A DNA stretch of 64,000 nucleotides from NCBI GenBank assembly GCA_964194625.1, contig CAXMNC010000202.1, forward strand, positions 6,162-70,161, written 5' to 3'. Positions 28,371 through 37,436 of this stretch are shown here, piece after piece (the stretch's first letter is position 1; each line of letters starts with the position of its first letter). The position numbers were made by a program, and so were the translations under genes. The DNA is from SPGG2 sp964194625 (lineage in GTDB: Bacteria > Pseudomonadota > Gammaproteobacteria > Acidiferrobacterales > SPGG2). The notes beneath the pieces were generated by a model. It saw only the letters and a program-made list of their open reading frames with translations. It made no database searches and had not been told where the DNA came from.

Positions 28371-28575
28371 CGAGAAGACAAATGCCCGGTTTTATCAACT
28401 GATAAAAGAGCTGGAAAAACACACCGGCAACGCCGTGGTGCTGAATACGTCGTTAAACCGTCGCGGCGAACCTATGGTCTGCACACCCACCGATGCCTTA
28501 AACATGTTCTTCGACTCTGATCTGCAGTATCTCATTATGGAAGACGTACTTGTTCTGCGGCGGAAAAGGCGGTAG
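28347..28575 (+). pseudogene. Duplicated, truncated C-terminal end of a carbamoyltransferase gene (repeat copy B)
   Basis: An in-frame stretch of about 70 codons repeats the C-terminus of the upstream carbamoyltransferase (VNEKTNARFYQL to YLIMED). It then ends differently, in VLVLRRKRR. It has no start of its own and is fused at its 5' end to the IS110 transposase fragment. The first 135 bases are almost identical to copy A, while the last 75 bases carry many synonymous differences. It is best read as the remains of a second, paralogous carbamoyltransferase gene cut by the IS110 event. Confidence 0.8.
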
Positions 28576-28768
28576 AAAGACGTCGCATCTCCTTTTTTGC
28601 TTCAAGAAAACGGTTTCTGACACGTTTTTCGCACTCCGCTATTGAGTAGCCAAGTGTTTGCGGTTCACCATTAGCAATAGGAGGGACATGAAGGCGATGG
28701 TGGTGGTACTTGCGGATTGCATGGCGTGACCGCGCGCCCACATCTGCAAGGACACGAGGGACTCCGCA

Positions 28769-29632
28769 ATGGCTGCTGGTGAAAGCTTCTTTAAACGGGT
28801 TAAGAAGGCCCGGTTTGATCACGTCTATAACCTGCCTGATTGTCGCGCCTACTACCAGGCCGTTGCGCCGCTTGACTATCAAAACCCGGCACACGCGGTT
28901 CCGATTGCACGCGCCGCCCTCGCTGAGATCAGCCGATTAAGAAACTTGCAGGCGCCTTGGGTGCTAGATTTCGCTTGCGGCTATGGGATCACCTCAGCAC
29001 TGCTCCGCTATCACGTCGACATGCGCACCATCGTGGCACGATACTCCGGTAAAGAACTAACTAACTTGGACGCCGCACCGCTTATCGCCAAAGATCGGAA
29101 ATGGTATGCAACGCGCAAGCGCCGTACCCTGCAACCGCAAATCGCGGGAATGGATATTAGTATGAACGCTTTGGACTACGGTCTGCGTGTCGGCCTTTAC
29201 GATAAGACGTTCGCGGACAACTTAGAGGTGAATGACCCCAGTCCTGAACTTATTGACTTTTTGCCTAATGTCAGTCTTATCCTAGATACAGGCGCATGCG
29301 GCTACATCGGAGAGAGAAGCTTCAGTCGCCTCTTGCGTGCGACAGGACCGCCGTTGCCATGGATCACAACCTCGCCAACCCGCGTCGCGGATTACGGCCC
29401 AAGCCTAGAAGTTATGAAGAAGGTGGGCCTCGTGGTAGAGCAAGTACCTATCGCCCCATTTCGTCATCGCCGCTTCGCCGACCAGAAGGAAAAAGAGCGT
29501 GCGATCGCCGAATTAAAGCGCAAAGGTGTTGATCCAACGGGCCTTGAAGACACCGGGTTTTTTTTCGCCGAAGCCTATGTCATCCGCCCGCCGGATGAGT
29601 GTGATATACCGCTCGCTGAACTAATCCGTTAG
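28769..29632 (+). CDS. SAM-dependent methyltransferase-like protein
   Basis: 287 residues. Motif I reads WVLDFACGYGITSALLRYH from about residue 64, with a PIARAALAEI helix before it as in class I methyltransferases. A second acidic strand region follows at IAGMDISMNALDYG (about 130) and SLILDTGACGYIGERS near 175. The central insertion with KRRTLQPQ is unusual. It stands after the broken carbamoyltransferase copy and may be a relic of a second tailoring pair. No ribosome site is clear. Substrate unknown. Confidence 0.65.
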   Translation: MAAGESFFKRVKKARFDHVYNLPDCRAYYQAVAPLDYQNPAHAVPIARAALAEISRLRNLQAPWVLDFACGYGITSALLRYHVDMRTIVARYSGKELTNLDAAPLIAKDRKWYATRKRRTLQPQIAGMDISMNALDYGLRVGLYDKTFADNLEVNDPSPELIDFLPNVSLILDTGACGYIGERSFSRLLRATGPPLPWITTSPTRVADYGPSLEVMKKVGLVVEQVPIAPFRHRRFADQKEKERAIAELKRKGVDPTGLEDTGFFFAEAYVIRPPDECDIPLAELIR

Positions 29633-29706
29633 CTATAGCAGTGCATCTCATCAGATGAAGGAGTGAAACGATATGAGCGACTATTCAGGCCTAGAAAAAG
29701 CAGCCG

Positions 29707-30627
29707 TTAGTTTTTGCCGTTGTGACAAACACCGACCAGCATGTGGCCCCAGTCAGCGCTTGTTGGAAAGCGACGCAAGAAGCGCTCAAGTCCAGTCGAT
29801 AATGCGCCAAACGGGTTTCTATAAGGCAAGGGTAACCCCGCGCCCCCAACTCGATCGACGACAAGTGAGGTAGCCAAGAGGTCTCTAAACTCGTGGCTCT
29901 CTAACCTGTAGATGTATTGCGGTTTTCCGCGCCGGTTGCCGGGACGTTTTCTTTCCTTAGGCCAGCCGGCGTGTCTTTTCGGTTTTGAGAAATTATGTGT
30001 CGTCACGACGATTCTGGCAGCTGGCCGAGCCACTCGTGCGATCTCCCCGATACAATGCTGTCTTAAGGCCTCTGTTGGAAGCTGTGACACCGCATTGGCA
30101 CACAAGACTTTATCAAAGCTTTCTTTGCGAAATGGCAGTGCATTGAGATCACCTCTGACGTAGTCAATGGCTATATCGTGATCTTGCATATGCTGCCTGA
30201 GGTAGTGCAGCGATCGCACAGAAAGATCAAAAGCGATGACACGGGGTCTGGCGGCGTAGTATTGCTTGATGGTCAAGCCGGTGCCACAAGCGGCGTCGAG
30301 AACGACGTCGTGTGGTTGGGGACGCAACTGCTCCACGGCCGCTTCGACACAGGCCATATATATAGGATCGCTGATTCTTATTTCATCGTAAGTCGACGAA
30401 AAGCGGTCCCACTGTGCAGACTCCGCCTTCAGGAAAGATTCATGATCGACATTGGCGACGAACATGTCCGGGATACCATCGGTAATGGGATACACGTGCC
30501 CGCAACGCTGACAGTTCAGGCTGCCATTTGGTCGACTCGCTGGCGTGTCGACAGCGCTGATTTTCAGTGGGCCGGAGTTAGGATGAAGCGGGCACCGTAA
30601 GATCGCCATTAGCGCACGACTAATCAT
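29707..30627 (-). CDS. Class I SAM-dependent methyltransferase with Trm112-like N-terminal zinc ribbon
   Basis: 306 residues. Residues 8-57 form a Trm112-like/zinc-ribbon lead: LRCPLHP, then CQRCGHVYPITDGIPDMF, with paired cysteines. The methyltransferase core begins at residue 107 with VVLDAACGTGLTIKQY, followed by DLSVRSLHYL, DLNALPFRKESFDKVLCANAVSQL and the strand IARVARPAARIVVTTHN. The C-terminus is typical of ubiquinone/menaquinone or small-molecule methyltransferases. In this island a glycan or lipid substrate is possible, but none can be named. Confidence 0.75.
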   Translation of the reverse strand: MISRALMAILRCPLHPNSGPLKISAVDTPASRPNGSLNCQRCGHVYPITDGIPDMFVANVDHESFLKAESAQWDRFSSTYDEIRISDPIYMACVEAAVEQLRPQPHDVVLDAACGTGLTIKQYYAARPRVIAFDLSVRSLHYLRQHMQDHDIAIDYVRGDLNALPFRKESFDKVLCANAVSQLPTEALRQHCIGEIARVARPAARIVVTTHNFSKPKRHAGWPKERKRPGNRRGKPQYIYRLESHEFRDLLATSLVVDRVGGAGLPLPYRNPFGALSTGLERFLRRFPTSADWGHMLVGVCHNGKN

Positions 30628-30659
30628 TGTTTGCTCCGTCCCAGTTGAAAGAAAAACAG

Positions 30660-30891
30660 GGTCAAATTGAACCTACCCTAATTTAGCGGACACTCGGAGG
30701 GGTTATTCTAACCTTTCAAGGAGTGTTCGATGACAAGAAGATACCAGCGATACAGCAAAGAATTTAAGGGGGAGATCAGTCAGAACCAGGGCACCGAGCT
30801 TTTCATTCATGGGCGCGACGGGCGTATCCCAGAAAAAAGGGTGGAAGTTCGCTATTCACCCGGTCTTATAGGGATCCGCCGCGTCTCGTAA
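30660..30891 (+). mobile_element. Remnant of an IS3-type insertion sequence, left end
   Basis: GGACACTC at about 30689 and GAGTGTTC at about 30722 form an imperfect inverted repeat of the kind found ahead of orfA in IS3 elements. Next comes an AAGGAG ribosome site and an ATG at 30730 that opens MTRRYQRYSKEFK, a typical orfA beginning. Homology ends after that, and the frame runs on to 30891 through unrelated sequence. The rest of the element is deleted. The remnant marks the border between the island and the ABC transporter operon. Confidence 0.6.
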
Positions 30892-32031
30892 GCCGTCACC
30901 CAGAAAGTTAAACGCCAGTACCACGACAATCACGGGCACCACCGGTAACATCAGCCAAGGATAAAGCGCGACGACGTTTATATTCTGTGCTTCGGCGAGT
31001 AGCACGCCCCAGCTCGTGATCGGTGGGCGCAACCCCAGCCCTAAGAAACTGAGTGCAGTTTCCCCCAGAATCATGGCCGGAATAGACAGTGTCGCCGAGG
31101 CGATGAGATGGCTCATGAAGTTTGGCAACAGATGACGCGCGATCACGCGCGATGGCCGTGCCCCCATCAACACCGCGGCAGTGCAAAAATCTTCTTCGCG
31201 CAACGCCAGAAGTTTGGAGCGCACCGCCCGCCCCAGTCCGGTCCAGTCGATGAGACCAAGGATCACGGTGATACCCAGGAATACACCGATCGGGCTCCAC
31301 GTCACCGGCAGTGCCGCCGACAGTGCCATCCATAGCGGTAACTCCGGAAAAGAGCGGATGATCTCGATTAGGCGCTGAATAACGCTATCCACCCACCCGC
31401 CATAGTAGCCCGCCAGGCCGCCTAGCGTAAGACCAAGTACGAAACTGATGGTGATGCCAAGCAATCCCACGATGAGTGAAATGCGCGCACCGTAGATCAT
31501 TCGTGAAAGCACATCTCGACCCAAGCGATCGGTGCCGAGAATGAACGCGGTGCCGCCAGCCGCCGGACACACCAAATGGAGGCGCCCGGCGAAGACACCC
31601 CAGAACATGTACTTATCCCCCTGACAGAAAAACCGAAGCGGATATACAGTATTTTTATCTTCGTCATACTCCCGCCTGAGTGTTTCCATATTCAACCGAT
31701 AGTTGAATCTGTAGACGAACGGGCCGATAAACTCTCCGTCATGAAACAAGCGAACCTTTTGCGGTGGGGCGAAAATAAAATCAGTGTGTCGCGTGTGCAG
31801 TTCGTAGGGGGCCAGTACCTCGCTTATAAGTATGGAGCCGTACATGACGATAAGGATCACACCGAATACCACCGCTAGCCGATGTCGCTTCAGACGCCAC
31901 CACATCATGCGCCACTGCGATGCGGCATAGTAACGCTCCTGTTCTGGTGTAAGCTCCTCGATGCTATAGGGGTTGAACGGCGCAGTAGAGACGAAATGCT
32001 CTATCCCATCGCCGGTGCGTTGCTCAGTCAT
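30856..32031 (-). CDS. ABC transporter permease, YejE/OppC-like (peptide uptake)
   Basis: 391 residues, second permease of an oligopeptide-type importer. An N-terminal cytoplasmic stretch with EELTPEQERYYAASQWRMMW precedes the first membrane helix at about 50-70. A periplasmic insertion (about 75-150) is typical of YejE-type proteins, and the binding-protein-dependent permease core follows. The EAA-like loop is at MGARPSRVIARHLLPN (about 292). It ends the long minus-strand operon. Its start overlaps the stop of the other permease by four bases. The stop lies beside an IS remnant. Confidence 0.9.
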   Translation of the reverse strand: MTEQRTGDGIEHFVSTAPFNPYSIEELTPEQERYYAASQWRMMWWRLKRHRLAVVFGVILIVMYGSILISEVLAPYELHTRHTDFIFAPPQKVRLFHDGEFIGPFVYRFNYRLNMETLRREYDEDKNTVYPLRFFCQGDKYMFWGVFAGRLHLVCPAAGGTAFILGTDRLGRDVLSRMIYGARISLIVGLLGITISFVLGLTLGGLAGYYGGWVDSVIQRLIEIIRSFPELPLWMALSAALPVTWSPIGVFLGITVILGLIDWTGLGRAVRSKLLALREEDFCTAAVLMGARPSRVIARHLLPNFMSHLIASATLSIPAMILGETALSFLGLGLRPPITSWGVLLAEAQNINVVALYPWLMLPVVPVIVVVLAFNFLGDGLRDAADPYKTG

Positions 32032-33026
32032 CGTCGCAATCCCCCATGCAGACGAATCCTTGGGTCGAGCGTCGCCAAGGCCAAGTCCGAAAGAAACATA
32101 CCAACAACGGTCAATAGCGATAGGAACATCAGGAATGAGCCGGCAAGATACATGTCCTGACTACGGAGCGCGTTCAATAGCATCGGCCCTGTCGTCGGCA
32201 GGGACAACACAATAGACACGATGGCAGCGCCGGAGACGACTTGCGGTAGCAAGTTTCCAATGTCGGCGATAAAGGGATTTAGCGCCATGCGCAGTGGATA
32301 TTTCATCAATAGCCGAAATGGAGGCAGACCTTTGGCGCGTCCCGTAATGACATATTGCTTTTGCAATTCATCGAGCAGGTTCGCCCGCAATCGTCGGATC
32401 ATGCCCGCCGTACCCGATGTCCCGATGACAACAACGGGAATCCACAAGTGTTCGAGCACAGACAAAAACTTATCCCAGCTCATCGGCTGGCCGACATAGG
32501 CTTGGTCCATGAGTCCGCCAATAGAAGTGCCGAATACGGCATTGGCAACATAGAGCAATACCAACGCCAGCAGAAAGTTGGGTGTCGCCAGCCCTAGAAA
32601 GCCTAAGAATGTAAGCCCGTGATCAGTCCAGCTGTACTGATGTGTGGCTGAGTAGATCCCGATTGGAAATGCCACCACCCAAGTAAATAAAATCGTAGAA
32701 AACGAGAGCAGAAACGACAGAAATAATCGATCACCGACGACCTCGGATACTGGCAAGTCGTATTCAAATGAATATCCGAAGTCGCCTTGCAGCATCCCAG
32801 TAAACCAAGTGAAGTACTGCACAATGAACGGCTTATCGAGACCGTATTGTTTACGGAGGAAGGCGACCTTTTCCTTGCTGGCGGTCTCTCCTTGGCTTTC
32901 GAGCTCGGCGATATAGCTAGTTAGATAATCGCCTTCTGGAAGTTGGATGATCCCAAAAATCAGAATGCTGATTACCAGCAGGGTGGGAATCATTACCAAC
33001 ACTCGGCGGACCAAAAAATCGAACAT
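32028..33026 (-). CDS. ABC transporter permease, YejB/OppB-like
   Basis: 332 residues beginning MFDFLVRRVLVMIPTLLVISILIF, the classic N-terminal helix of DppB/OppB/YejB permeases. Then come a periplasmic loop containing EKVAFLRKQYGLDKPF, five further membrane helices, and the EAA loop at ARGLPPFRLL-like AKGLPPFRLLMKYPLRMALNP (about 232). It pairs with the YejE-like permease, with a four-base overlap of stop and start. It lies 57 bases after the binding protein gene. Function: membrane channel for peptide or similar solute import. Confidence 0.92.
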   Translation of the reverse strand: MFDFLVRRVLVMIPTLLVISILIFGIIQLPEGDYLTSYIAELESQGETASKEKVAFLRKQYGLDKPFIVQYFTWFTGMLQGDFGYSFEYDLPVSEVVGDRLFLSFLLSFSTILFTWVVAFPIGIYSATHQYSWTDHGLTFLGFLGLATPNFLLALVLLYVANAVFGTSIGGLMDQAYVGQPMSWDKFLSVLEHLWIPVVVIGTSGTAGMIRRLRANLLDELQKQYVITGRAKGLPPFRLLMKYPLRMALNPFIADIGNLLPQVVSGAAIVSIVLSLPTTGPMLLNALRSQDMYLAGSFLMFLSLLTVVGMFLSDLALATLDPRIRLHGGLRR

Positions 33027-33083
33027 TCAACACCACCGCTGGCGGCACTCGTGCCGCGCCGTTATTGCCATTTGGAGATGGCC

Positions 33084-35012
33084 CTAGTTCTTGGCTTCCA
33101 TTTGGGCGCCCGCAAACCAGAAGGTGTCGGGTTTGTAGATGCCAAAATATGCGCCGGGTTCCCAATTATAGACACCCTTTTGGGGCACATTATGTAGTCG
33201 CCGGCTAACCACCACTGGTTGCGGTACAGCGGCAACCAGGCCAATAGAGAACATCTGCTCGGTGTTAATCTCAAGCATCTGCCGCCAGATTTCCTCGCGG
33301 GTGCGAAAATCGGATGCCTTTATCCAGGCTGCGTTAAGCTGTAGAAGTTTCTTCGCGGCTGGTAGGTCCACCGGCTCACCGGCAACGCCGCCAGTTTCGT
33401 AGAACTGGCCCCACTTTGGCCACTGTAGTTGTTGCTGGCTCGTCGGCGCTAGCGCTTGCGGACTGGTATTGGCCGTTGGTAGGGCATTCTCCAAGCCACC
33501 CCATACGGACATCAGAGTTTCGCCGGTGAAGACGCGATTGCGAAATACCTCTCGTTGTATGGGTTTGGAAAACAACTTTATACCTGCCTTCAACCAGCTA
33601 TCGTGAATCAACTCCAGCACATCAGTCTGCTCGGTGTCCTCGCCCGCCGTTTCAATCACGATCACCATTGACCTTCCATCCGGGAGTAGCCGGATACCGC
33701 GGTTGTCACGCTTCGTTAGGCCCATCTCATCCAGCAATGCATTAGCAGTAGCAAGGTCAAATTGCGCCCAAGACGTGCGATATTCTGGACGATAAAGTGG
33801 ACCGCTGCCATGGACAGAATTATTGCCTTCGGTGGCGAGACCGTAATAGAGCACCTGATTGAGCTCGTGCCGATTGGTTGCCAGAGACAAAGCGCGTCGG
33901 AAACGCACATCGCGAAAGAGTTTGCGCCACACCGTGTCATTGGCGTTCAGGTTAGGAAACAGGGCCACGTGTGCACCCTTTGTCGTTACCCACAATCTTA
34001 CTTCACTATTCGTGCGCTTCGCGCTTTTCTTCAGAAAGGTGTAGTCACCGAATTTTAGGTACCGTGCCTGTAGATCGCTTTCGCCAGCCCCTGTCTTAGC
34101 GGCAATCAGTTTGCCATCAGCAATATGCATAATTACACGATCGATATAGGGCAGTTGCTGTCCCTGAGAATCAATACGGTAGTAATAGGGGTTGCGCACA
34201 AATATAAAGCGTTCGGATGGCCCTCGCGTGGTATTTATCCATGGCTGCAGGGTCGGATAGTCGGGATTATTGTTTTTGTATGGCGCATCCATGCGTGTGT
34301 GTAGTGCCGACCAAGCATGTTGGCCGGCGGCACGGACCTTCTTCGCTAACTCGGTTGCATCGGCATAGCGCACATGGAATTGCTTCAGATAATGCGAAGG
34401 ACAATAGATAAAAAACGGCCGCGAGCCCGCAAGCGCCGGCAAGAAAAACGGATTGGGCTTCTTCCAACTGTAACGTACAGTCAAGCTATCGATCACTTCG
34501 AACTTAGGGGGTTCGCCGTCTACCAATAGCTCTTTGGATACGCCGAAGGGCGATAGGTCTGGATTGTTGGTAATGTCCTCCCAGTGATAACGAAAGTTCT
34601 CGGTCGTAAATGGATGCCCGTCGGACCACTTGTGTCCCTTGCGAATATGAAATGTAAATACACGTCCAGCCTCGACATCAACGCGTTCGAGAATATCAGG
34701 GACGATCTCAAACTCTTCGTTATAGCCCACGAGCCGCGCGTAACCGTAGACAACCGCCATACGTACATCTTTGGTTCGCGCCATGAGCATACGCAACTCA
34801 CCGCCGTGCTGGCCTGTCGATTTATCGGCACTATCTAGCGCCACCACCATCGGGTTTTCAGGTAACCGCTGCTCAATGGGCGGTAGTTCACCGCGGGCAA
34901 CCTGGTCCGCCAACGCTGGCGAATCGACGAAGCCCCCCGCCCCAACCCTTACCGGGTTTATGGCGAGCACCGTGGCAATGCAAAGTGCTAGCGATTGAGT
35001 TGACCTTATCAC
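33084..35012 (-). CDS. Periplasmic solute-binding protein of peptide ABC importer (SBP_bac_5, YejA-like)
   Basis: From the GTG at 35012, which overlaps the ATPase stop (GTGA), the protein has 642 residues. Its N-terminus has the signal peptide IRSTQSLALCIATVLAINPV ending near GAGG; a longer upstream frame runs inside the ATPase gene and is rejected. The family 5 binding-protein fold follows: GELRMLM and LVGYNEEFEIVPDILERVDVE near the start, FHIRKGHKWSDGHPFT around 150, and WVTTKGAHVALFPNLN and RFRRALSLATNRHELNQVLYYG later. The large size fits YejA-type proteins that bind oligopeptides or microcin C-like compounds. Confidence 0.9.
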   Translation of the reverse strand: MIRSTQSLALCIATVLAINPVRVGAGGFVDSPALADQVARGELPPIEQRLPENPMVVALDSADKSTGQHGGELRMLMARTKDVRMAVVYGYARLVGYNEEFEIVPDILERVDVEAGRVFTFHIRKGHKWSDGHPFTTENFRYHWEDITNNPDLSPFGVSKELLVDGEPPKFEVIDSLTVRYSWKKPNPFFLPALAGSRPFFIYCPSHYLKQFHVRYADATELAKKVRAAGQHAWSALHTRMDAPYKNNNPDYPTLQPWINTTRGPSERFIFVRNPYYYRIDSQGQQLPYIDRVIMHIADGKLIAAKTGAGESDLQARYLKFGDYTFLKKSAKRTNSEVRLWVTTKGAHVALFPNLNANDTVWRKLFRDVRFRRALSLATNRHELNQVLYYGLATEGNNSVHGSGPLYRPEYRTSWAQFDLATANALLDEMGLTKRDNRGIRLLPDGRSMVIVIETAGEDTEQTDVLELIHDSWLKAGIKLFSKPIQREVFRNRVFTGETLMSVWGGLENALPTANTSPQALAPTSQQQLQWPKWGQFYETGGVAGEPVDLPAAKKLLQLNAAWIKASDFRTREEIWRQMLEINTEQMFSIGLVAAVPQPVVVSRRLHNVPQKGVYNWEPGAYFGIYKPDTFWFAGAQMEAKN

Positions 35013-36934
35013 TGTTTCAATTCTGAAAGTAACGATCGGCGTGCGCGCACAAAATGCCCCTCTCCTAGATCGACAAACTCTGGTGGTGCAGTTCTCTCTA
35101 CGCCAAATGGCGTCGGCCATGCGGCGGGATCAGATACCCGACCTTCCATCAAGGCAGCGAGATCGAGCTTTTGGCTTAGATCAGTGCGTGGAACGGCCGC
35201 CAGCAATCCACGGGTATAAGGATGTACTGGGTCGCGAAACAGAATCTCACGCGGCGCGACCTCCACCAAATACCCGGCGCACATCACGGCAATGCGGTCT
35301 GCCATATAGTCTACGACGGCTAAATTGTGCGAAATAAAGAGATAGGTCAACCCCAACTCTGCCTGCAGGTCTTTCAGTAGGTTTAGGATCTGCGCCTGCA
35401 CCGATACATCCAGCGCCGACACCGGTTCATCACAGATTAACAAGTCTGGGTTTAGCGCAAGCGCCCGCGCTATCCCAATGCGTTGCCTCTGGCCTCCCGA
35501 AAAGCTATGTGGATAGCGCGACAGAAAGCGTGGATCAAGGCCAACCTGGCACATCAACTCTTTGACAATACCCACTCGGCGTTCGCGACTACAGACATCA
35601 TGTATGGTGAGGGGCTCACTAACGATGTCATACACAGTCATACGTGGATTTAGCGAGCCAAAGGGATCTTGGAATATAAACTGAATCTTTCGTCGAAACG
35701 CGATAAGTTCCGAATCACGCAGGGACGTCAGGCATTCAACCTTGCCGCGATTGTTATAAAGGACTTCACCTGCATCAGGTTCAATTGCGCACATAATAAT
35801 CTTACTCAAAGTGGTCTTACCGCAGCCACTTTCTCCTACGAGTCCCAGGCATTCCCCGCGCTTTATCGAAAAACTGACGTCGCTAAGCGCCTGCACGTAA
35901 AACGTGGGCGCCCTAGCGAAAAGCGCACCCTTTCGAATTCCGAAGCATTTGCTGACGTTCTTCACTTGCAGCAATGGACCGGCAGCATCCGCATCCGCAT
36001 CCGCCGGCCACGATTCTCGATCCGTTAGGTACCCACCAGCCTCATGTTTCACCTCCCGGATAGGGGTCAAGCGCTCGTTGGCCTTCATACCGATCCGCGG
36101 GACGGCGCGCATGAGTGACTTTAGGTAGGGATGTTGGGGATCAGAAAAAACACTTGTCAGGCTACCGCGCTCCATCACTTTACCGTGATAGATAACGACT
36201 ACCTCCTCGGCCATATTGGCGACCACGCCAAGATCATGCGTGATGAGCAACACGGTCATGCCGAGTTTAGCCTGTAGGTTTTTTATAAGGCTGAGTATTT
36301 GTGCTTGCACTGTAACGTCGAGCGCGGTGGTGGGTTCATCTGCGATCAGCAACGCCGGGTGACATACAAGCGCCATTGCGATCATGGCCCGTTGGCGCAG
36401 TCCGCCAGAAAGCTCAAACGAGTATGTATCTAGTCCGCGCTGCGGATCAGGAAAACCGACCATGCCCAACATCTCAACCACGAGTCGGCGTGCTTCTACG
36501 CGATCGACATCACGGTGTAGTAACAATGCCTCCGTAACCTGATCTCCAATCGTGTGCAATGGCGACAACGAAGTCATGGGTTCTTGAAATATCATGGAAA
36601 TCCGACCACCGCGGATCGCTCGCATCTGCGCACCGCTGGGATTCATACCCGCTATGTCACAAGTGCCATTCCCGTTTGTCGTCGAGTAACCTTTGCCCTG
36701 GCGCTGGGGATCATTGAATAGAATTTCACCGGTGGTAATACGCGCAGATTTCGGCAATATGCCCATGATGGTCTGTGCTATCACCGACTTACCCGAGCCG
36801 GACTCGCCGACTAGGGCCACGGCAGCACCCTCACGAATGTCGAAAGAGACACCGTCAACAGCACGAATGACATCGCGACTGTGTAGCACAAACTCAATTT
36901 TGAGGTCGCAAACTTGTAGCAACGGATTAGTCAT
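35009..36934 (-). CDS. ABC transporter ATP-binding protein with two ATPase domains (YejF-like)
   Basis: The ATG at 36934 overlaps the previous stop by four bases and gives 641 residues. Two complete ABC domains are present. The first has Walker A GESGSGKS, signature LSGGLRQR and Walker B LLIADEP; the second has GESGCGKT, FSGGQRQR and LLICDEP. Each is followed by the oligopeptide/dipeptide C-terminal extension (VHPYTRGLLAAVP). Fused dual ATPases are typical of YejF and GsiA. It energises import through the two permeases downstream. Confidence 0.93.
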   Translation of the reverse strand: MTNPLLQVCDLKIEFVLHSRDVIRAVDGVSFDIREGAAVALVGESGSGKSVIAQTIMGILPKSARITTGEILFNDPQRQGKGYSTTNGNGTCDIAGMNPSGAQMRAIRGGRISMIFQEPMTSLSPLHTIGDQVTEALLLHRDVDRVEARRLVVEMLGMVGFPDPQRGLDTYSFELSGGLRQRAMIAMALVCHPALLIADEPTTALDVTVQAQILSLIKNLQAKLGMTVLLITHDLGVVANMAEEVVVIYHGKVMERGSLTSVFSDPQHPYLKSLMRAVPRIGMKANERLTPIREVKHEAGGYLTDRESWPADADADAAGPLLQVKNVSKCFGIRKGALFARAPTFYVQALSDVSFSIKRGECLGLVGESGCGKTTLSKIIMCAIEPDAGEVLYNNRGKVECLTSLRDSELIAFRRKIQFIFQDPFGSLNPRMTVYDIVSEPLTIHDVCSRERRVGIVKELMCQVGLDPRFLSRYPHSFSGGQRQRIGIARALALNPDLLICDEPVSALDVSVQAQILNLLKDLQAELGLTYLFISHNLAVVDYMADRIAVMCAGYLVEVAPREILFRDPVHPYTRGLLAAVPRTDLSQKLDLAALMEGRVSDPAAWPTPFGVERTAPPEFVDLGEGHFVRARRSLLSELKQ

Positions 36935-37436
36935 TCGAATGCACCGGTGGCTGCTTGATGGTGCCATCTACATCAATACCAAGGGCGGCAAGATTGCTTG
37001 CCGTGGTTCGGCTCAATAATAGGTCGTTAGCATGGGCGCTAGTAGCGGCAAGACGGGCGATGTCTTGGAACCCTTCGAGTCGGGAATCCAACTTGAGCCG
37101 TTTGTTGTCGCTCCTGAGGGCCATTTGCATCCACCCCGATGATGATTCCTTGCGCGTCGAGTAGTACTCCAGCTTCAGCTCCGTTAGCTCCTCCCAATTT
37201 AAGCGAGTTGCACCGGGTTTGGCTGAGATCTCATTGTGGTCCACGGTGATACGCCGTCGATGACAAAGTATGGTGTGCATCCCATAACCGAAAAACAATG
37301 CGGCCAGCAGTAACAGAATGATCAATGGTACAAGCGTCAGCGAGACCAGTAACACTGGCACGACCGTAAGAATCAACCCCGCTCCCGCCCGGACATAGTC
37401 GCCGGCGAGGCGATTCGGCGGGTAACGATAGGTCAT
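36927..37436 (-). CDS. Small membrane protein with two helices and a PH-like tail, unknown function
   Basis: 169 residues from the ATG at 37436, which overlaps the deacetylase stop (ATGA). A long hydrophobic stretch at 15-56 probably forms two membrane helices. From 60 on, a basic turn (CHRRR) leads into beta-rich sequence ITVDHNEISAKPGATRLNWEELTELKLEYYS. This resembles bacterial PH-like (YdbS/YcxB type) domains, and helices follow. It lies between the glycan genes and the importer and is translationally coupled to both. I cannot give a function. Confidence 0.75.
   Translation of the reverse strand: MTYRYPPNRLAGDYVRAGAGLILTVVPVLLVSLTLVPLIILLLLAALFFGYGMHTILCHRRRITVDHNEISAKPGATRLNWEELTELKLEYYSTRKESSSGWMQMALRSDNKRLKLDSRLEGFQDIARLAATSAHANDLLLSRTTASNLAALGIDVDGTIKQPPVHSND

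Noticed and set aside
28535..28894. 119-codon minus-strand frame between the carbamoyltransferase relic and the methyltransferase
   Set aside because: The C-terminal part (YSIAECEKRVRNRFLEAKKEM) looks protein-like and may be debris of a lost gene, but I recognise no family and the N-terminal half is antisense to the methyltransferase.
29673..29873. 66-codon plus-strand frame after the methyltransferase gene
   Set aside because: A fair ribosome site (AAGGAG) precedes it, but the rest is antisense to the end of the neighbouring methyltransferase and has no similarity I can recognise.
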